55,361 bases of DNA, taken from NCBI GenBank assembly GCA_937922745.1, contig CALAJO010000146.1:1-55361 (forward strand), given 5' to 3'. Under the pieces are notes generated by a model that did not search any database, had not been told where the DNA came from, and was given only the letters and a program-made list of their open reading frames with translations. Positions 35,751 to 44,729 of this stretch are shown here, piece by piece (position 1 is the stretch's first letter; each line of letters begins with the position of its first letter). Both the position numbers and the translations under genes were made by a program. The DNA is from an uncultured cyanobacterium. GTDB taxonomy: Bacteria > Cyanobacteriota > Vampirovibrionia > Vampirovibrionales > JAGQHJ01.

Positions 35751-35936
35751 ATGACAGATATACTGGCCCGCAATCGGCAAAACCTGAAATTATCCCCGCA
35801 GGAGTCCGTAGTTGCACAAGCCCCCATAACATCTGGAATTGAATATACCGACCTCGACAGGGAAACCGAGCCGCTGAGCGCCAATGATATTCGCAAACTC
35901 CTGGAGCGCAAGTTCCATCAAATCAATCCGTTTTGA
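35751..35936 (+). CDS. Small hypothetical protein
   Basis: 61 aa, not recognised. Polar; a C-terminal helix (SANDIRKLLERKFHQINPF) is the only structured-looking part. GGGAG precedes the ATG at 35751 by nine bases. It lies 17 bp upstream of a winged-helix gene and probably forms a two-gene operon with it, so a toxin/antitoxin-like or regulator-partner role is conceivable but unproven. Confidence 0.5.
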   Translation: MTDILARNRQNLKLSPQESVVAQAPITSGIEYTDLDRETEPLSANDIRKLLERKFHQINPF

Positions 35937-35953
35937 CAACCGGGAGAACAGGT

Positions 35954-36271
35954 ATGAAAAAAACGCAACCCGCCGACGGGAAAAACACCACGGCCAAGAT
36001 TATGGATTTATCGCATTTTCCGCCGGTGCAGCATGGCGAAACCACCACCGGCTATATCCAGCAAATTCTGGATAGCACAACCGATCCGGCGCAGGAACAT
36101 GTACTTCTCCCCTCGCTAATGACATTTGCCCGCCTGCTGAATATCCCGCCTCGCGAGGTTCAGGCCGCTTTTCTGGAACTGAGGAACCAGGGTTACCATA
36201 CGCTGGCCGGCGGGTATTACGGCCATGTCTCGGTTTGGAAACCAAAGCCTTACGGGAGCAAGCCCGCCTAA
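35954..36271 (+). CDS. Small GntR-like winged-helix protein
   Basis: 105 aa. Residues 35-95 match a GntR-type winged helix: TTTGYIQQILDSTTDPAQEH, LLPSLMTFARLLNIPPREVQ, AAFLELRNQGYHTLAGGYYG. There is no effector-binding domain. The first 35 residues are basic and disordered. GGGAGAACAGG lies before the ATG at 35954. Its TAA overlaps the stop of the convergent HD gene by four bases. Confidence 0.65.
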   Translation: MKKTQPADGKNTTAKIMDLSHFPPVQHGETTTGYIQQILDSTTDPAQEHVLLPSLMTFARLLNIPPREVQAAFLELRNQGYHTLAGGYYGHVSVWKPKPYGSKPA

Positions 36272-37680
36272 ACCTTTTTATAGAAGTGCTGGTTAAGCAA
36301 TTTATCCAGGTGCATCTTGGCTTCCCGATCCCAGACGAACAGCAAGTACCGGCGTTCGTGATGGGTATCTTGCCGCAACGGCAAGGACGACACATCTGAG
36401 AAATCGGCGAGGATGCCTTCTTTCCGACGGATCCAAATGGGAGGCTTATGCGGCGACGGCTGGTAAAGTGGTTTCGGCGCGACCGCCATCCGGTCAAACC
36501 CAAACTCGAAGGACAGGCCACGGGTTTGGTAATAATGCTGCATTTCTTCAATCACCGGCTGAATGGCCGCTTCCAATTCACCATTTTCGGCGGCGTTAAT
36601 TTCCACGTATTTAAACAAGTCGTGGCCTAGCAAACGCTGCGCCAGGTTTTTCAGCAGCGGATCCTCGGAGTAATGCGCCCAGAGATTGATTTTGTCCCAC
36701 AGGTAGCAGTCGTCCATCATCAGGTATTCTTCTACCGTCAAGCTCCGGCCATCGACCATCAGCTTATAGAGCAAGTCTGCCGTGTGTCCCGGCTCGATGC
36801 CGTTTTCTCTAACCCACCGAAAACGCACCAGAGTCATCTTCATCAGCATTTCCGATGCCTTGTCTAAAGAGTGCAACGCCATCTTATACGCCTGGTAACG
36901 CCCAAAAAGGTAATGCTCCACCGCGGGCAAGGCTTCTTCCCTTACGGCGATGACTTTATCCCCTGTTGCGGTTTTGCCAATGGATAAGTTCGTGATAATC
37001 CGCTCAACTTCAATCCGGCCATACTGTACCCCTAAATAGTGGCTGTCGCGCAACAAGTAATCCAGGCGATCCATATCCAACTGGCTGGACACCAGGTCGG
37101 CCATAAAATGCGGCTTTTCTTCAGGGCCCCAACCACTAAACCGGGCAACCGCCTCTGGCATTTTGGGCGCTGAACGCCCCCAGATTTTTTGCAATTGCTC
37201 ATCCTGCTCCAGGATTAGCCGATTCCAGTACGTATCATGCAGCAAATCCTGGTTTTTCAGGTCAAGGATATCTTCTAAAGTATGTGAAAGCGGTGTATGC
37301 CCGATATCATGGACCAAGATACTGACCAGCAATAGCTGCTCCAGTGGAATCCCCGTATCCTCAAACGAGGCGTTAAGCATGGAACGGGTTTCCGGATACT
37401 CCCGGAGATGCGTAATGGTTTTCAGCATCAACCAGGCAGACCCGATGCTATGTACAAACCGGCTATGCGTCGCCCCAGGGAATACAAATTCTGCCAGCCC
37501 CATCTGCCGAATGCGGCGCAAACGCTGGAACGCGCGGCTATTCATCACCTCCATCAACAGGTTTTGGTTTTCGTCACGCCGGTTAAGACGGATAACCCCG
37601 TGAATCGGGTCCGCCATCGACATCCATTGAGGGTGATAAGCCAAATTTTCTCTCCACAGACAACTGATACTATTATCCAC
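36268..37680 (-). CDS. HD-domain phosphohydrolase (SAMHD1/YwfO-like)
   Basis: 470 aa. The HD-domain order is seen in ATHSRFVHSIG (His), LVHDIGHTPLSHTLED (HD) and SSQLDMDRLDYLLRD (Asp), together with DPIHGVIRL at the start. This subgroup resembles dNTP triphosphohydrolases of the SAMHD1/YwfO type that cleave dNTPs to nucleosides and triphosphate. The C-terminal 70 residues (QPSPHKPPIWIRRKEG onward) are specific. The start taken is a GTG at 37680; an ATG at 37623 would remove 19 residues. Neither has a strong ribosome binding site. Confidence 0.85.
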   Translation of the reverse strand: MDNSISCLWRENLAYHPQWMSMADPIHGVIRLNRRDENQNLLMEVMNSRAFQRLRRIRQMGLAEFVFPGATHSRFVHSIGSAWLMLKTITHLREYPETRSMLNASFEDTGIPLEQLLLVSILVHDIGHTPLSHTLEDILDLKNQDLLHDTYWNRLILEQDEQLQKIWGRSAPKMPEAVARFSGWGPEEKPHFMADLVSSQLDMDRLDYLLRDSHYLGVQYGRIEVERIITNLSIGKTATGDKVIAVREEALPAVEHYLFGRYQAYKMALHSLDKASEMLMKMTLVRFRWVRENGIEPGHTADLLYKLMVDGRSLTVEEYLMMDDCYLWDKINLWAHYSEDPLLKNLAQRLLGHDLFKYVEINAAENGELEAAIQPVIEEMQHYYQTRGLSFEFGFDRMAVAPKPLYQPSPHKPPIWIRRKEGILADFSDVSSLPLRQDTHHERRYLLFVWDREAKMHLDKLLNQHFYKKV

Positions 37681-37780
37681 TATTTTCTACGCTCTCCAAT
37701 AGGCTTGCAGCAAAAGTCCTCCGCTTGGATGGAAGGAGCCCTTAATGGGCGCTTTCATCTAAAGTCGTTCTCCCCTTGTG

Positions 37781-37791
37781 TTTGCTAGAAT
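37781..37791 (+). promoter_or_regulatory. folC promoter (extended -10)
   Basis: TTTGCTAGAAT: TGC-TAGAAT (37786-37791). The predicted start is about 37798, leaving a leader of about 29 bases containing AGGA before the ATG at 37827. Confidence 0.55.
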
Positions 37792-37826
37792 AGTTGCAGA
37801 ATGATCCCCCAAAAATCAGGACGCCT

Positions 37827-39146
37827 ATGCTGACGACCACACCCCCTTTTAAAACCTACCCAGAGTGCCTGGATTTCTTGCATGCGCTGGATGTGTCCGT
37901 GATGAAACTGGGCACGGATAGGATTGAAAAGGTGCTTCAGCAATTGGGCTGCCCGCAGGACGCCGTTCCCACGATTCATGTCGCCGGCACCAACGGGAAG
38001 GGATCCGTCTGTGCCATGCTGGAATCCATTTACCGGCACGCTGGCTACCAAACCGGGTTATTCATCAGTCCGCATCTAATGGATGTCCGCGAGCGTATCC
38101 AGCTAAATGGGCAGTTGATTACACCGGATCAGTTTGTCCAAACAGCGAGCCTGGTCTTGAACGCGATGCATAAAGCCCTGCCCCAACGCGCGGATTGGCT
38201 GACTTACTTCGAGTTTATTGCAACCATGGCGTTTGCCTTGTTTGCCGAACACCGCGTGGACGTGGCAATCATTGAAACCGGGCTTGGCGGCAGATTAGAC
38301 GCCACGAACGTCATTAGGAGACCCTTAGCCAGTGTGATTACCTCTATTTCCATGGATCACATGGAGCGCCTGGGATCGACGTTAGCGGCCATTGCATCGG
38401 AAAAAGCCGGCATCATCAAACCGGGTGCGCCTGTCGTCATCTGTCAACAACACGTCGATGCATTGAAGGTATTGACTGAAAAGGCCCAATCCGAAAAGAC
38501 CACGCTTACCATTAGCAATGCCGACTGCTTGAAGGTTGGGCCATTGGTTTTTGATCAATACCAAGCCCATCGGCTGATAGATGATACACAAAATGCAATG
38601 ACCTATAGGCTCCCTTTACTCGGCCGTTATCAACTTCATAATTTGGCGCTGGTTTTGCGTGTAATTGAAGCATGCCAGACAAGTCTGCCGGTTGCACCCG
38701 AACGGCTCTCATCAGGAATTGCCAGCGTTAACTGGCCAGGACGTCTGCAACTATTCTTAAACCAGCAACTCCTGGTCGATGGCTCCCATAATGCAGCAGG
38801 GATCCACACATTACTGGACACTTTACAGCATGATCTGCCGGATTACAGTATTCTCTGGGGGCTTAGTTTAACGGCCTCCCGACCAACCTCTCATCTGGAA
38901 ACCTTAATAACCTATGCGAACACAAAAGAGGTTTACCTGATTGAGCCTTCCCAGCCCAACCGGTTCCATGCTCCGGCAGACCTGATAAAAGCCCTCAGCC
39001 CAGCCCTTCCTGAAAACACAACATTGGAAATCACCTCTCTCGATCGCTTCCTGAATATGCCGGTTTCCGCATTGACACTTAAAGTCGTCACAGGATCGCT
39101 TTATACTGCCGGTGATGCCTTGAAACGCTTATCATTTCTTAAATAA
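37827..39146 (+). CDS. folC: Folylpolyglutamate synthase/dihydrofolate synthase
   Basis: 439 aa Mur-ligase-like enzyme that adds glutamate to dihydropteroate and folates. The P-loop GTNGKGS is at residues 54-60; further signatures are FISPHLMDVRERIQLNG, YFEFIATMAFALFAEHRVDV, IIETGLGGRLDATNVI and VDGSHNAAGIHTLLDTL. ATG 37827 has AGGA at suitable distance and fits the family; a TTG at 37794 would add 11 residues. It is divergent from the HD gene. Confidence 0.95.
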   Translation: MLTTTPPFKTYPECLDFLHALDVSVMKLGTDRIEKVLQQLGCPQDAVPTIHVAGTNGKGSVCAMLESIYRHAGYQTGLFISPHLMDVRERIQLNGQLITPDQFVQTASLVLNAMHKALPQRADWLTYFEFIATMAFALFAEHRVDVAIIETGLGGRLDATNVIRRPLASVITSISMDHMERLGSTLAAIASEKAGIIKPGAPVVICQQHVDALKVLTEKAQSEKTTLTISNADCLKVGPLVFDQYQAHRLIDDTQNAMTYRLPLLGRYQLHNLALVLRVIEACQTSLPVAPERLSSGIASVNWPGRLQLFLNQQLLVDGSHNAAGIHTLLDTLQHDLPDYSILWGLSLTASRPTSHLETLITYANTKEVYLIEPSQPNRFHAPADLIKALSPALPENTTLEITSLDRFLNMPVSALTLKVVTGSLYTAGDALKRLSFLK

Positions 39147-39163
39147 CAAGCGTTTACAAAGGC

Positions 39164-39193
39164 TTGTTGCTCAAACCATCTCTTCTCTATACT
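39164..39193 (+). promoter_or_regulatory. Promoter of the 39310-dcd operon
   Basis: TTGTTG (39164-39169), 18-base spacer, TATACT (39188-39193). Predicted start about 39200. Confidence 0.5.
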
Positions 39194-39199
39194 GTGCTT

Positions 39200-39309
39200 G
39201 GAGTCATTTGCACCCAAAGACCCCGTGGGTTTCGGCGCTGGGTTATGCGCACCGGAAGCCGGTTTGCAGACAATCCTAATGACGTTAAAAGCGAAATAGA
39301 GAATAGGTA
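39200..39309 (+). other. Structured 110-base leader
   Basis: Three hairpins follow each other: ACCCA/TGGGT (39212-39216, 39226-39230), GCGC/GCGC (39235-39238, 39247-39250) and ACCGG-AAG-CCGGT (39251-39263). I recognise no riboswitch class. Confidence 0.35.
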
Positions 39310-40605
39310 ATGCCGCAGATGAACAAAACGCTCCTGAAACGCCTCCTGTTTGAATTGGTTGAAGACTTGGTGCGCGTTGAGCATCAGATTGAAACCATTG
39401 ATTTGACGGTTCAGCCCAGCATAAAGCCGTATCTTTCGGCATTACAAACCCAGCTTGAGGGAACAAAAGCAGACTTATTCAGCCAGCGTAACAGCTTGCT
39501 GGCGCTGTTTGATGAATCCCCTACAGAAGATAACCTGGCGGATACACTGCTTCAGGATGTTTTTCCCGCTATTCGCAAACGGACAGAAGCATTAGCAAAC
39601 GCCATTGACCCGTTAAGTCAAAACACACTAGCGCCGGAAGTGGAGTTATTTATGGGGAACCTCCACCTGAACAAGCTCCTCCCGGAAGCCCCAACGCTGG
39701 TTGTTTTGCCCTCTAACGGTGAGGCGGCGCCCATCCCTTCCTCGGAAGATTTAATTGTTGAGCCCCTCAATATCCGGTCACTTGAAACACCGCTGCACTG
39801 GGTCGGGTTACTGCAACAGTTCTCCAAATTTTTCTGCAATAAAACCCTGCAATTGTATGCTTTGTTGGAAGATATGCATCTCCCCGAACCCAAGATCAAT
39901 TACGTTGCCCCGCTTATCAGCTTACGCCTGCTGGGGCCGGCCTACTACAGCTACTATGTCATCCAGGCCATCCTGAAAGATGACGGGGACGCGCTTTGGG
40001 GGGTTGAGCCGGTTCTTTTCCAAGGCTTAAACCGCTTCGGCATTGTGAATAAGGATTTGGTTATCCTGCACCAGGCGGTTGAGCGCCTAAGGCAGCAGCC
40101 CCACTTTACGGCGCCGGAAGAAACCGTCCAGATCTTCGGCAAGGACGATATTAAAGATGAACTGCTCCGCCTGGTTGAGAAGGTGATTCCCGAGCGCTTA
40201 GCATTTACCGAAAAATCATTCTCACGCGTTTCAGCCTTGCAGGAACGGCTGGCAAATGGCGTTCTTATCAGCGCTATCCCCTCGTTGGATAACCAGGCAG
40301 AGCAACTGCGCGAACACTTGAACCAATTGGACGAAGAGGCCACTATCTACCCGCTGCTCAACCAGTTAGGCGAGGCCGCAGCAACGCCACGCGAAATTAT
40401 TAACGCGGGGTGGATGTTCAAGTTGGATAATGCCTTCCACTGGCTCTACAGCGCACTGATTACCGAACAGCCGATTGGTTGGGCAGTTTTAAAGCAGAAT
40501 ATCCTTGAACTGGATATTAACCTGCTTAAGAGCATTGAAACCTCCGAAGTTCACCGGGTACTCTCCCATCAGGAAGCCGAGCAGCATATGCTGGTTGAGC
40601 GCTAG
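39310..40605 (+). CDS. Hypothetical 431-residue protein upstream of dcd
   Basis: Not recognised. Mostly helical, acidic, without signal peptide or membrane segment. Features are LKRLLFELVEDLVRVEHQIE at the start, AYYSYYVIQAILKDDGDALW in the middle and a helical C-terminal half. It ends 17 bases before dcd, so it is probably cotranscribed and may be linked to nucleotide metabolism or simply share the promoter. Ribosome binding site is weak (ATAGG). Confidence 0.7.
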   Translation: MPQMNKTLLKRLLFELVEDLVRVEHQIETIDLTVQPSIKPYLSALQTQLEGTKADLFSQRNSLLALFDESPTEDNLADTLLQDVFPAIRKRTEALANAIDPLSQNTLAPEVELFMGNLHLNKLLPEAPTLVVLPSNGEAAPIPSSEDLIVEPLNIRSLETPLHWVGLLQQFSKFFCNKTLQLYALLEDMHLPEPKINYVAPLISLRLLGPAYYSYYVIQAILKDDGDALWGVEPVLFQGLNRFGIVNKDLVILHQAVERLRQQPHFTAPEETVQIFGKDDIKDELLRLVEKVIPERLAFTEKSFSRVSALQERLANGVLISAIPSLDNQAEQLREHLNQLDEEATIYPLLNQLGEAAATPREIINAGWMFKLDNAFHWLYSALITEQPIGWAVLKQNILELDINLLKSIETSEVHRVLSHQEAEQHMLVER

Positions 40606-40622
40606 AAAGGATACGGCCGACG

Positions 40623-41267
40623 ATGATTTTAAACGAAACCCAGATTCTGGAACGCCTCCTGGATAAAGATCCGGAAAAACGGATCATCATCACCCCGTTT
40701 ATTCATCCTGAGGAGCAGTTTGGCCCCACATCAGTAGATGTTCGGCTGGGCACGGAGTTTCAGGTGCTAAAACGTGCCAACCTGACGCACATGGACATGA
40801 TCCGCGGGCCGGAAGCCCTTGCGGCAGAAACGCTGAAAAGTGTGGCTTCCGTTAAGGTAAACCCGACCCAACCGTTTGTGCTGCACCCCGGCGAGTTTGC
40901 GCTGGCTTCCACGCTGGAATATATCCGGGTTCCCCTGGACTTGGCGGCCCGTTTGGAAGGCCGCAGTACTTGGGGCCGGCTGGGCTTGCAAATCCATGCG
41001 ACCGCAGGGTTTGTAGATCCCGGTTTTCGTGGCGCGTTGACCTTTGAGTTGTCCAATGTCAGCACCGTCCCGATCCAGCTTTACCCCGGCGTCCGGATTG
41101 GCCAGCTGTGCTTCTTCCAAAGCGTTGCGACTCGCCTGCCCTACAATCAGAAGAAGCTGACCAAGTACAGCGGTAAAATGTCGACGGCGACCTCCGCCTT
41201 CTTCAAAGATCCGGAGTATGCCCGCATCCGCGAAGCCCGTGAACGGATTGAATATACGTATTCTTAA
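40623..41267 (+). CDS. dcd: dCTP deaminase
   Basis: 214 aa trimeric enzyme of the dUTPase fold converting dCTP to dUTP, supplying dTMP synthesis. Diagnostic: GPTSVDVRLGTEFQV, LEGRSTWGRLGLQIHATAGF, VDPGFRGALTFELSNV and the catalytic-region Glu in TFELSN. About 20 residues longer than the E. coli enzyme, in the C-terminal tail (KDPEYARIREARERIEY). AAAGGA lies upstream of the ATG at a longer than ideal distance. Confidence 0.94.
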   Translation: MILNETQILERLLDKDPEKRIIITPFIHPEEQFGPTSVDVRLGTEFQVLKRANLTHMDMIRGPEALAAETLKSVASVKVNPTQPFVLHPGEFALASTLEYIRVPLDLAARLEGRSTWGRLGLQIHATAGFVDPGFRGALTFELSNVSTVPIQLYPGVRIGQLCFFQSVATRLPYNQKKLTKYSGKMSTATSAFFKDPEYARIREARERIEYTYS

Positions 41268-41290
41268 ATAAAATCTCTTCGCGCTAACAA

Positions 41291-41302
41291 CAAACCGGTT
41301 TG
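41291..41302. promoter_or_regulatory. Perfect 12-bp palindrome before the protease gene
   Basis: CAAACCGGTTTG lies between dcd and the calpain-like gene. It could be an operator; no promoter elements are clear around it. Confidence 0.25.
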
Positions 41303-41346
41303 AGCAGTTTTAATTGGATAGATTCGCTATTCAGAGAGAACTGCTG

Positions 41347-42540
41347 ATGACGCTGTATGCTTCCATAAATGCCTATTCGCCACCGCACCTTGCAAACAGG
41401 GCAAGCTCGCGGCATGGTAAACCAATGCAAACAATACGCTATGGTGCTGCGGCGGCAACCACCAGCACGACAGCAAAAGAGAATGAAAAAGGCCGTCCAT
41501 TGGGATGCGTGGGGGATCTGATCAACAGCGTTAAAAATGTATTGAGCGGTGCTTGGAAGCATATTCAAAGTTTTTTCTCCGGTTTCATCCGCATTTTTAC
41601 CGGCGAACCTGAAGCATCACCTGAACCGGCCCCAGTTAAACCCGATGAGGCCGCCCCCAAACCGGAGCCCCAACAGAAAACCGTGAGTTTGCCAGCTCCG
41701 CCAGCCAACGTCACAAAACCAGTCCAACTTCATAAGCCAATGAGTGAAGATGAACTGTTCAAGTTTATTTATGGCGATGATTTGAAAAAATTAAGTTTTA
41801 AACAGGGCACGATGGATAATTGTTATTTTCTGTCCGCCTTAGACGCTATATTGCATCATCCTATGGGAAAGCAACTGCTTAGCACAATTAAAATCGAAAT
41901 GAAGTACAAAAATCGATCTAAAAAAGTTGAAGAGTACACAGTGACCTTTCCAAGCGGCCTAAAGTCACAAATTAATGTTAGGGAACTTGGGGCTGAATGG
42001 AGGAAAAAAGTACCTGTGCAGGGCCCTTTAGCTATACAGCTCCTGGAGTTAGCTTATGCCAAGGCTGTTCCTGAAATCAAGGGTGACTTAAGTGAGCGTG
42101 CCTTTATGGATATGTTTGGCGGAAAGCCTATTCAACAAAAAGCACGGTTTAACGTTCCTACAGGGAAAATTGTCCAAAAAACTGATCCTTTTAAAGCTAA
42201 CCCAAACGCTCTAAAGGACTTGGAACAATTCTTGTCAGACCTATCTCAACCGGAAGTTTATAACAAGTCTATTATCTGCGCTTATACGCCAGAGAAGCTC
42301 CCAGATATTGGGGATAGACGTCATGATTTTATCTATCTGATTAACCCGGACAAAAGTTGGAAGGCTTTCTATAGAGAGCATACGTATTCTATACGCGGGT
42401 TTGATTTAGCAAAACGCGAAATTACATTGGCAAATCCCCACGATACGGCAAAGGAAGTTTTTACCCTCAGCTTTGAAGATTTTATCAAAGTCTTCCGCGG
42501 TATTTCCGGTTTTACCATGCCGGATGGCTTATTGAAGTAG
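41347..42540 (+). CDS. Calpain-like (C2 family) cysteine protease
   Basis: 397 aa. The catalytic domain (about residues 145-395) has the calpain signature: Q153 and C159 in FKQGTMDNCYFLSAL, H345 in REHTYSIRGFD and N363 in ITLANPHD. This is a papain-fold thiol protease. Residues 45-140 contain a hydrophobic/aromatic stretch (SGAWKHIQSFFSGFIRIFTG) and a Pro-rich linker (PEPAPVKPDEAAPKPEPQ). No typical signal peptide is seen, so export could be by a contact-dependent system. Start taken at ATG 41347 with AGAGA upstream. The catalytic half is visibly more AT-rich than neighbouring genes, suggesting transfer. Confidence 0.75.
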   Translation: MTLYASINAYSPPHLANRASSRHGKPMQTIRYGAAAATTSTTAKENEKGRPLGCVGDLINSVKNVLSGAWKHIQSFFSGFIRIFTGEPEASPEPAPVKPDEAAPKPEPQQKTVSLPAPPANVTKPVQLHKPMSEDELFKFIYGDDLKKLSFKQGTMDNCYFLSALDAILHHPMGKQLLSTIKIEMKYKNRSKKVEEYTVTFPSGLKSQINVRELGAEWRKKVPVQGPLAIQLLELAYAKAVPEIKGDLSERAFMDMFGGKPIQQKARFNVPTGKIVQKTDPFKANPNALKDLEQFLSDLSQPEVYNKSIICAYTPEKLPDIGDRRHDFIYLINPDKSWKAFYREHTYSIRGFDLAKREITLANPHDTAKEVFTLSFEDFIKVFRGISGFTMPDGLLK

Positions 42541-42789
42541 CACCGCAAAAATTTTTTTGAGCAAATTTTTATGGCTGTGCCCGTTCGGCAAATGCCTGTC
42601 ATCGTTTCAAAAACAAAGAAGATCTAAAGGCAGGCTCAGCTTTGTTTTATGGCCGCGCTTGTTTGATTTCAATTTTAACGTATGCCATAAACACAGTACC
42701 CGTTCTTCAAGCAACCGATTAATCCCGGTGGCGAATTCTTAGCGGGGATGTTGACAGCTAGAAGAGTTACCAAAAGAAGGAGTAGAGGA

Positions 42790-44496
42790 TTGTCTTTTCA
42801 GTTCTTTCCTCGGGCCAAGCGCTCGATAGCCGCGCTATGCTCGTTTATGTTGTTACAGGCAGCGTTTGTTGTACCCGTAGCCTTGCAGGCGGATGCACAA
42901 CAAACCATGCCTGCCTTTGTCCCTGGGGAGTTATTGATAAAAATGAACCCGAACGTGCAGGCTGCCGCCGCACAGGATGTTTTTAACCGTTTACGAATCA
43001 AGCCATTGGAGCGTCTGAATCGATCCGGCTGGATCCGGGTAAAGCTGGAAGGCAACCCGGTGGTTCAGCAAATGCTGCCGCAAATTAAGCAGTTTCCCCA
43101 AGTTATGGCCGCAGAGCCTAATTACATCGTGCAGGCCAATGCCATCCCCAACGATACCGATTTTAGTAAACTCTGGGGCTTGCACAATACCGGGCAGAGC
43201 GGCAAGGCCGGCGTGGATATTGATGCGCCGGAAGCCTGGGACAACTTCAAGTCTGCTGGAAACCGGGTTGTCGTGGCGGTGATTGACTCTGGCGTGGATT
43301 ATACCCACCCGGATCTGGCAGGCCGCATCTGGGGAAACAGCAAAGAAGTTCCCAATAATAATGTGGATGACGATAAAAACGGTTATGTTGATGACATTCG
43401 GGGTTGGGACTTTGTGAACAACGATAACGACCCGATGGATGACAACAATCACGGAACCCATTGCGCAGGAACCATTGCCGCAGCCACTAATAATGGCCAG
43501 GGGATTGCCGGGGTTGTGGGAACGGCCGACGTGCGCATCATGCCGCTTAAATTTTTGGATAGCAAAGGCAGTGGCCCAACCAGTTCCGCCATTAAAGCCC
43601 TGGATTACGCGACAGCCAACGGCGCCCACGTAAGCAACAACAGTTGGGGCGGAGGCAACTTCTCCCAGGCCATGCAGGAGGCATTACAGAGAAACCACCA
43701 GGCAGGCCGCCTGTTTGTAGCCGCAGCAGGCAACAACAGCCGCGACACCGACAGCCAGATGTACTACCCGCAGGGGTATGAAGTACCTAATGTCATTTCA
43801 GTGGCGTCAATTACCTCCTCTGACGAGTTATCATCCTTCTCCAATTACGGCGCAAAAACCGTGGATATCGCCGCGCCGGGATCCGGGATCCTGAGTACCA
43901 TTCGCGGTGGCGGATACAAACTCTTTAATGGAACCTCCATGGCCGCGCCCCACGTTGCTGGCGCCGCTGCGCTGGTTTGGGCAAAAAACCACACATTAAC
44001 CAATAGCCAGGTCAAGAATGTGTTGCTGGACGCCAGCCGCAAAGCCGGCTATCTGAACGGCAAAACCCTGAGCGGTGGCGCGCTCAATATTAAAAATGCC
44101 ATGGCTGCCGTTGGCGCACCGGGAAGCCCAGCCCCCACTCCCGATCCGGAGCCGACCCCGCCCCCCACAAAACCCGCTGATCCGTTAACCGTTCCAAAGG
44201 CCCCGACGAATCTGGCTGGTAAGCCGGAAACGGTGAAGGACAAGCGGTTCGATATCCGATACGCGAACCTGACCTGGACGGATAATGCGGATGACGAGCT
44301 AAAGTACGAGGTATGGGCTGCCAGCACCGCCACCGGGAAATTTCGCCGCATTAAAATCCTGGCTGCCAATACCAAGGCCTTTAAATACGAAATCGGCCGA
44401 CGCCCGATGACCACCGATATTTATTTTAAAGTGAGGGCAACCAATGCTCATGGGGGTTCCGCCTACAGTAACACGATTAAAATAACCAAGTTCTAA
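42790..44496 (+). CDS. Secreted subtilisin-like serine protease with Fn3-like C-terminus
   Basis: 568 aa S8 peptidase. The TTG at 42790 is chosen because AAGGAG (42777-42782) is seven bases upstream and it gives a clean signal peptide (RSIAALCSFMLLQAAFVVPV, ending near ADA); an ATG at 42748 is an alternative. An inhibitor-like prodomain follows (VPGELLIKMNPNVQ, AAEPNYIVQAN). The catalytic triad is D166 (VIDSGVDYTHPDL), H221 (NNHGTHCAGTIA) and S383 (GTSMAAPHVAGA). A Pro-rich linker (PAPTPDPEPTPPPTKPADP) leads to a fibronectin type III-like domain (residues 480-568). It likely degrades proteins outside the cell. Confidence 0.93.
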   Translation: MSFQFFPRAKRSIAALCSFMLLQAAFVVPVALQADAQQTMPAFVPGELLIKMNPNVQAAAAQDVFNRLRIKPLERLNRSGWIRVKLEGNPVVQQMLPQIKQFPQVMAAEPNYIVQANAIPNDTDFSKLWGLHNTGQSGKAGVDIDAPEAWDNFKSAGNRVVVAVIDSGVDYTHPDLAGRIWGNSKEVPNNNVDDDKNGYVDDIRGWDFVNNDNDPMDDNNHGTHCAGTIAAATNNGQGIAGVVGTADVRIMPLKFLDSKGSGPTSSAIKALDYATANGAHVSNNSWGGGNFSQAMQEALQRNHQAGRLFVAAAGNNSRDTDSQMYYPQGYEVPNVISVASITSSDELSSFSNYGAKTVDIAAPGSGILSTIRGGGYKLFNGTSMAAPHVAGAAALVWAKNHTLTNSQVKNVLLDASRKAGYLNGKTLSGGALNIKNAMAAVGAPGSPAPTPDPEPTPPPTKPADPLTVPKAPTNLAGKPETVKDKRFDIRYANLTWTDNADDELKYEVWAASTATGKFRRIKILAANTKAFKYEIGRRPMTTDIYFKVRATNAHGGSAYSNTIKITKF

Positions 44497-44522
44497 ACCT
44501 TTTTACCCCCGCCCTAAATTCC

Positions 44523-44557
44523 GCCGCATTGACCCGCTCAATGCGGCTTTCTTTTTT
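44523..44557 (+). terminator. Rho-independent terminator of the subtilase gene
   Basis: GCCGCATTGA (44523-44532), loop CCCGC, TCAATGCGGC (44538-44547), then TTTCTTTTTTAAT. Confidence 0.85.
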
Positions 44558-44623
44558 AATTTTTCAGATCGATGAAATATGCCCTACCCACAAGAGAATT
44601 TTTTTATCGTGAAATTAATTTTT

Positions 44624-44716
44624 ATGAAGGAGTTTAAAGATTCCCTCAAGTTTTTTCGATACACCAAACACATTAGAGAACATAAACGCTCCCACAATTG
44701 GGAATCGATCCTTTGA
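44624..44716 (+). CDS. Possible 30-residue small ORF
   Basis: A short basic peptide, beginning MKEFKDSLKFFRYTKHIREH, whose TGA overlaps the GAGAGGAAG ribosome binding site of the next gene at 44730. The spacing suggests possible translational coupling, but there is no ribosome binding site for its own ATG. Confidence 0.25.
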   Translation: MKEFKDSLKFFRYTKHIREHKRSHNWESIL

Positions 44717-44729
44717 GAGGAAGTATTTC

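Noticed and set aside
37801-37833. Ten-codon frame starting at the predicted folC transcript start and ending over the folC ATG
   Set aside because: Probably chance; folC has its own ribosome binding site and the frame has no other support.
42557-42742. 61-codon frame before the subtilase
   Set aside because: No ribosome binding site or recognisable feature; overlaps the likely promoter region.
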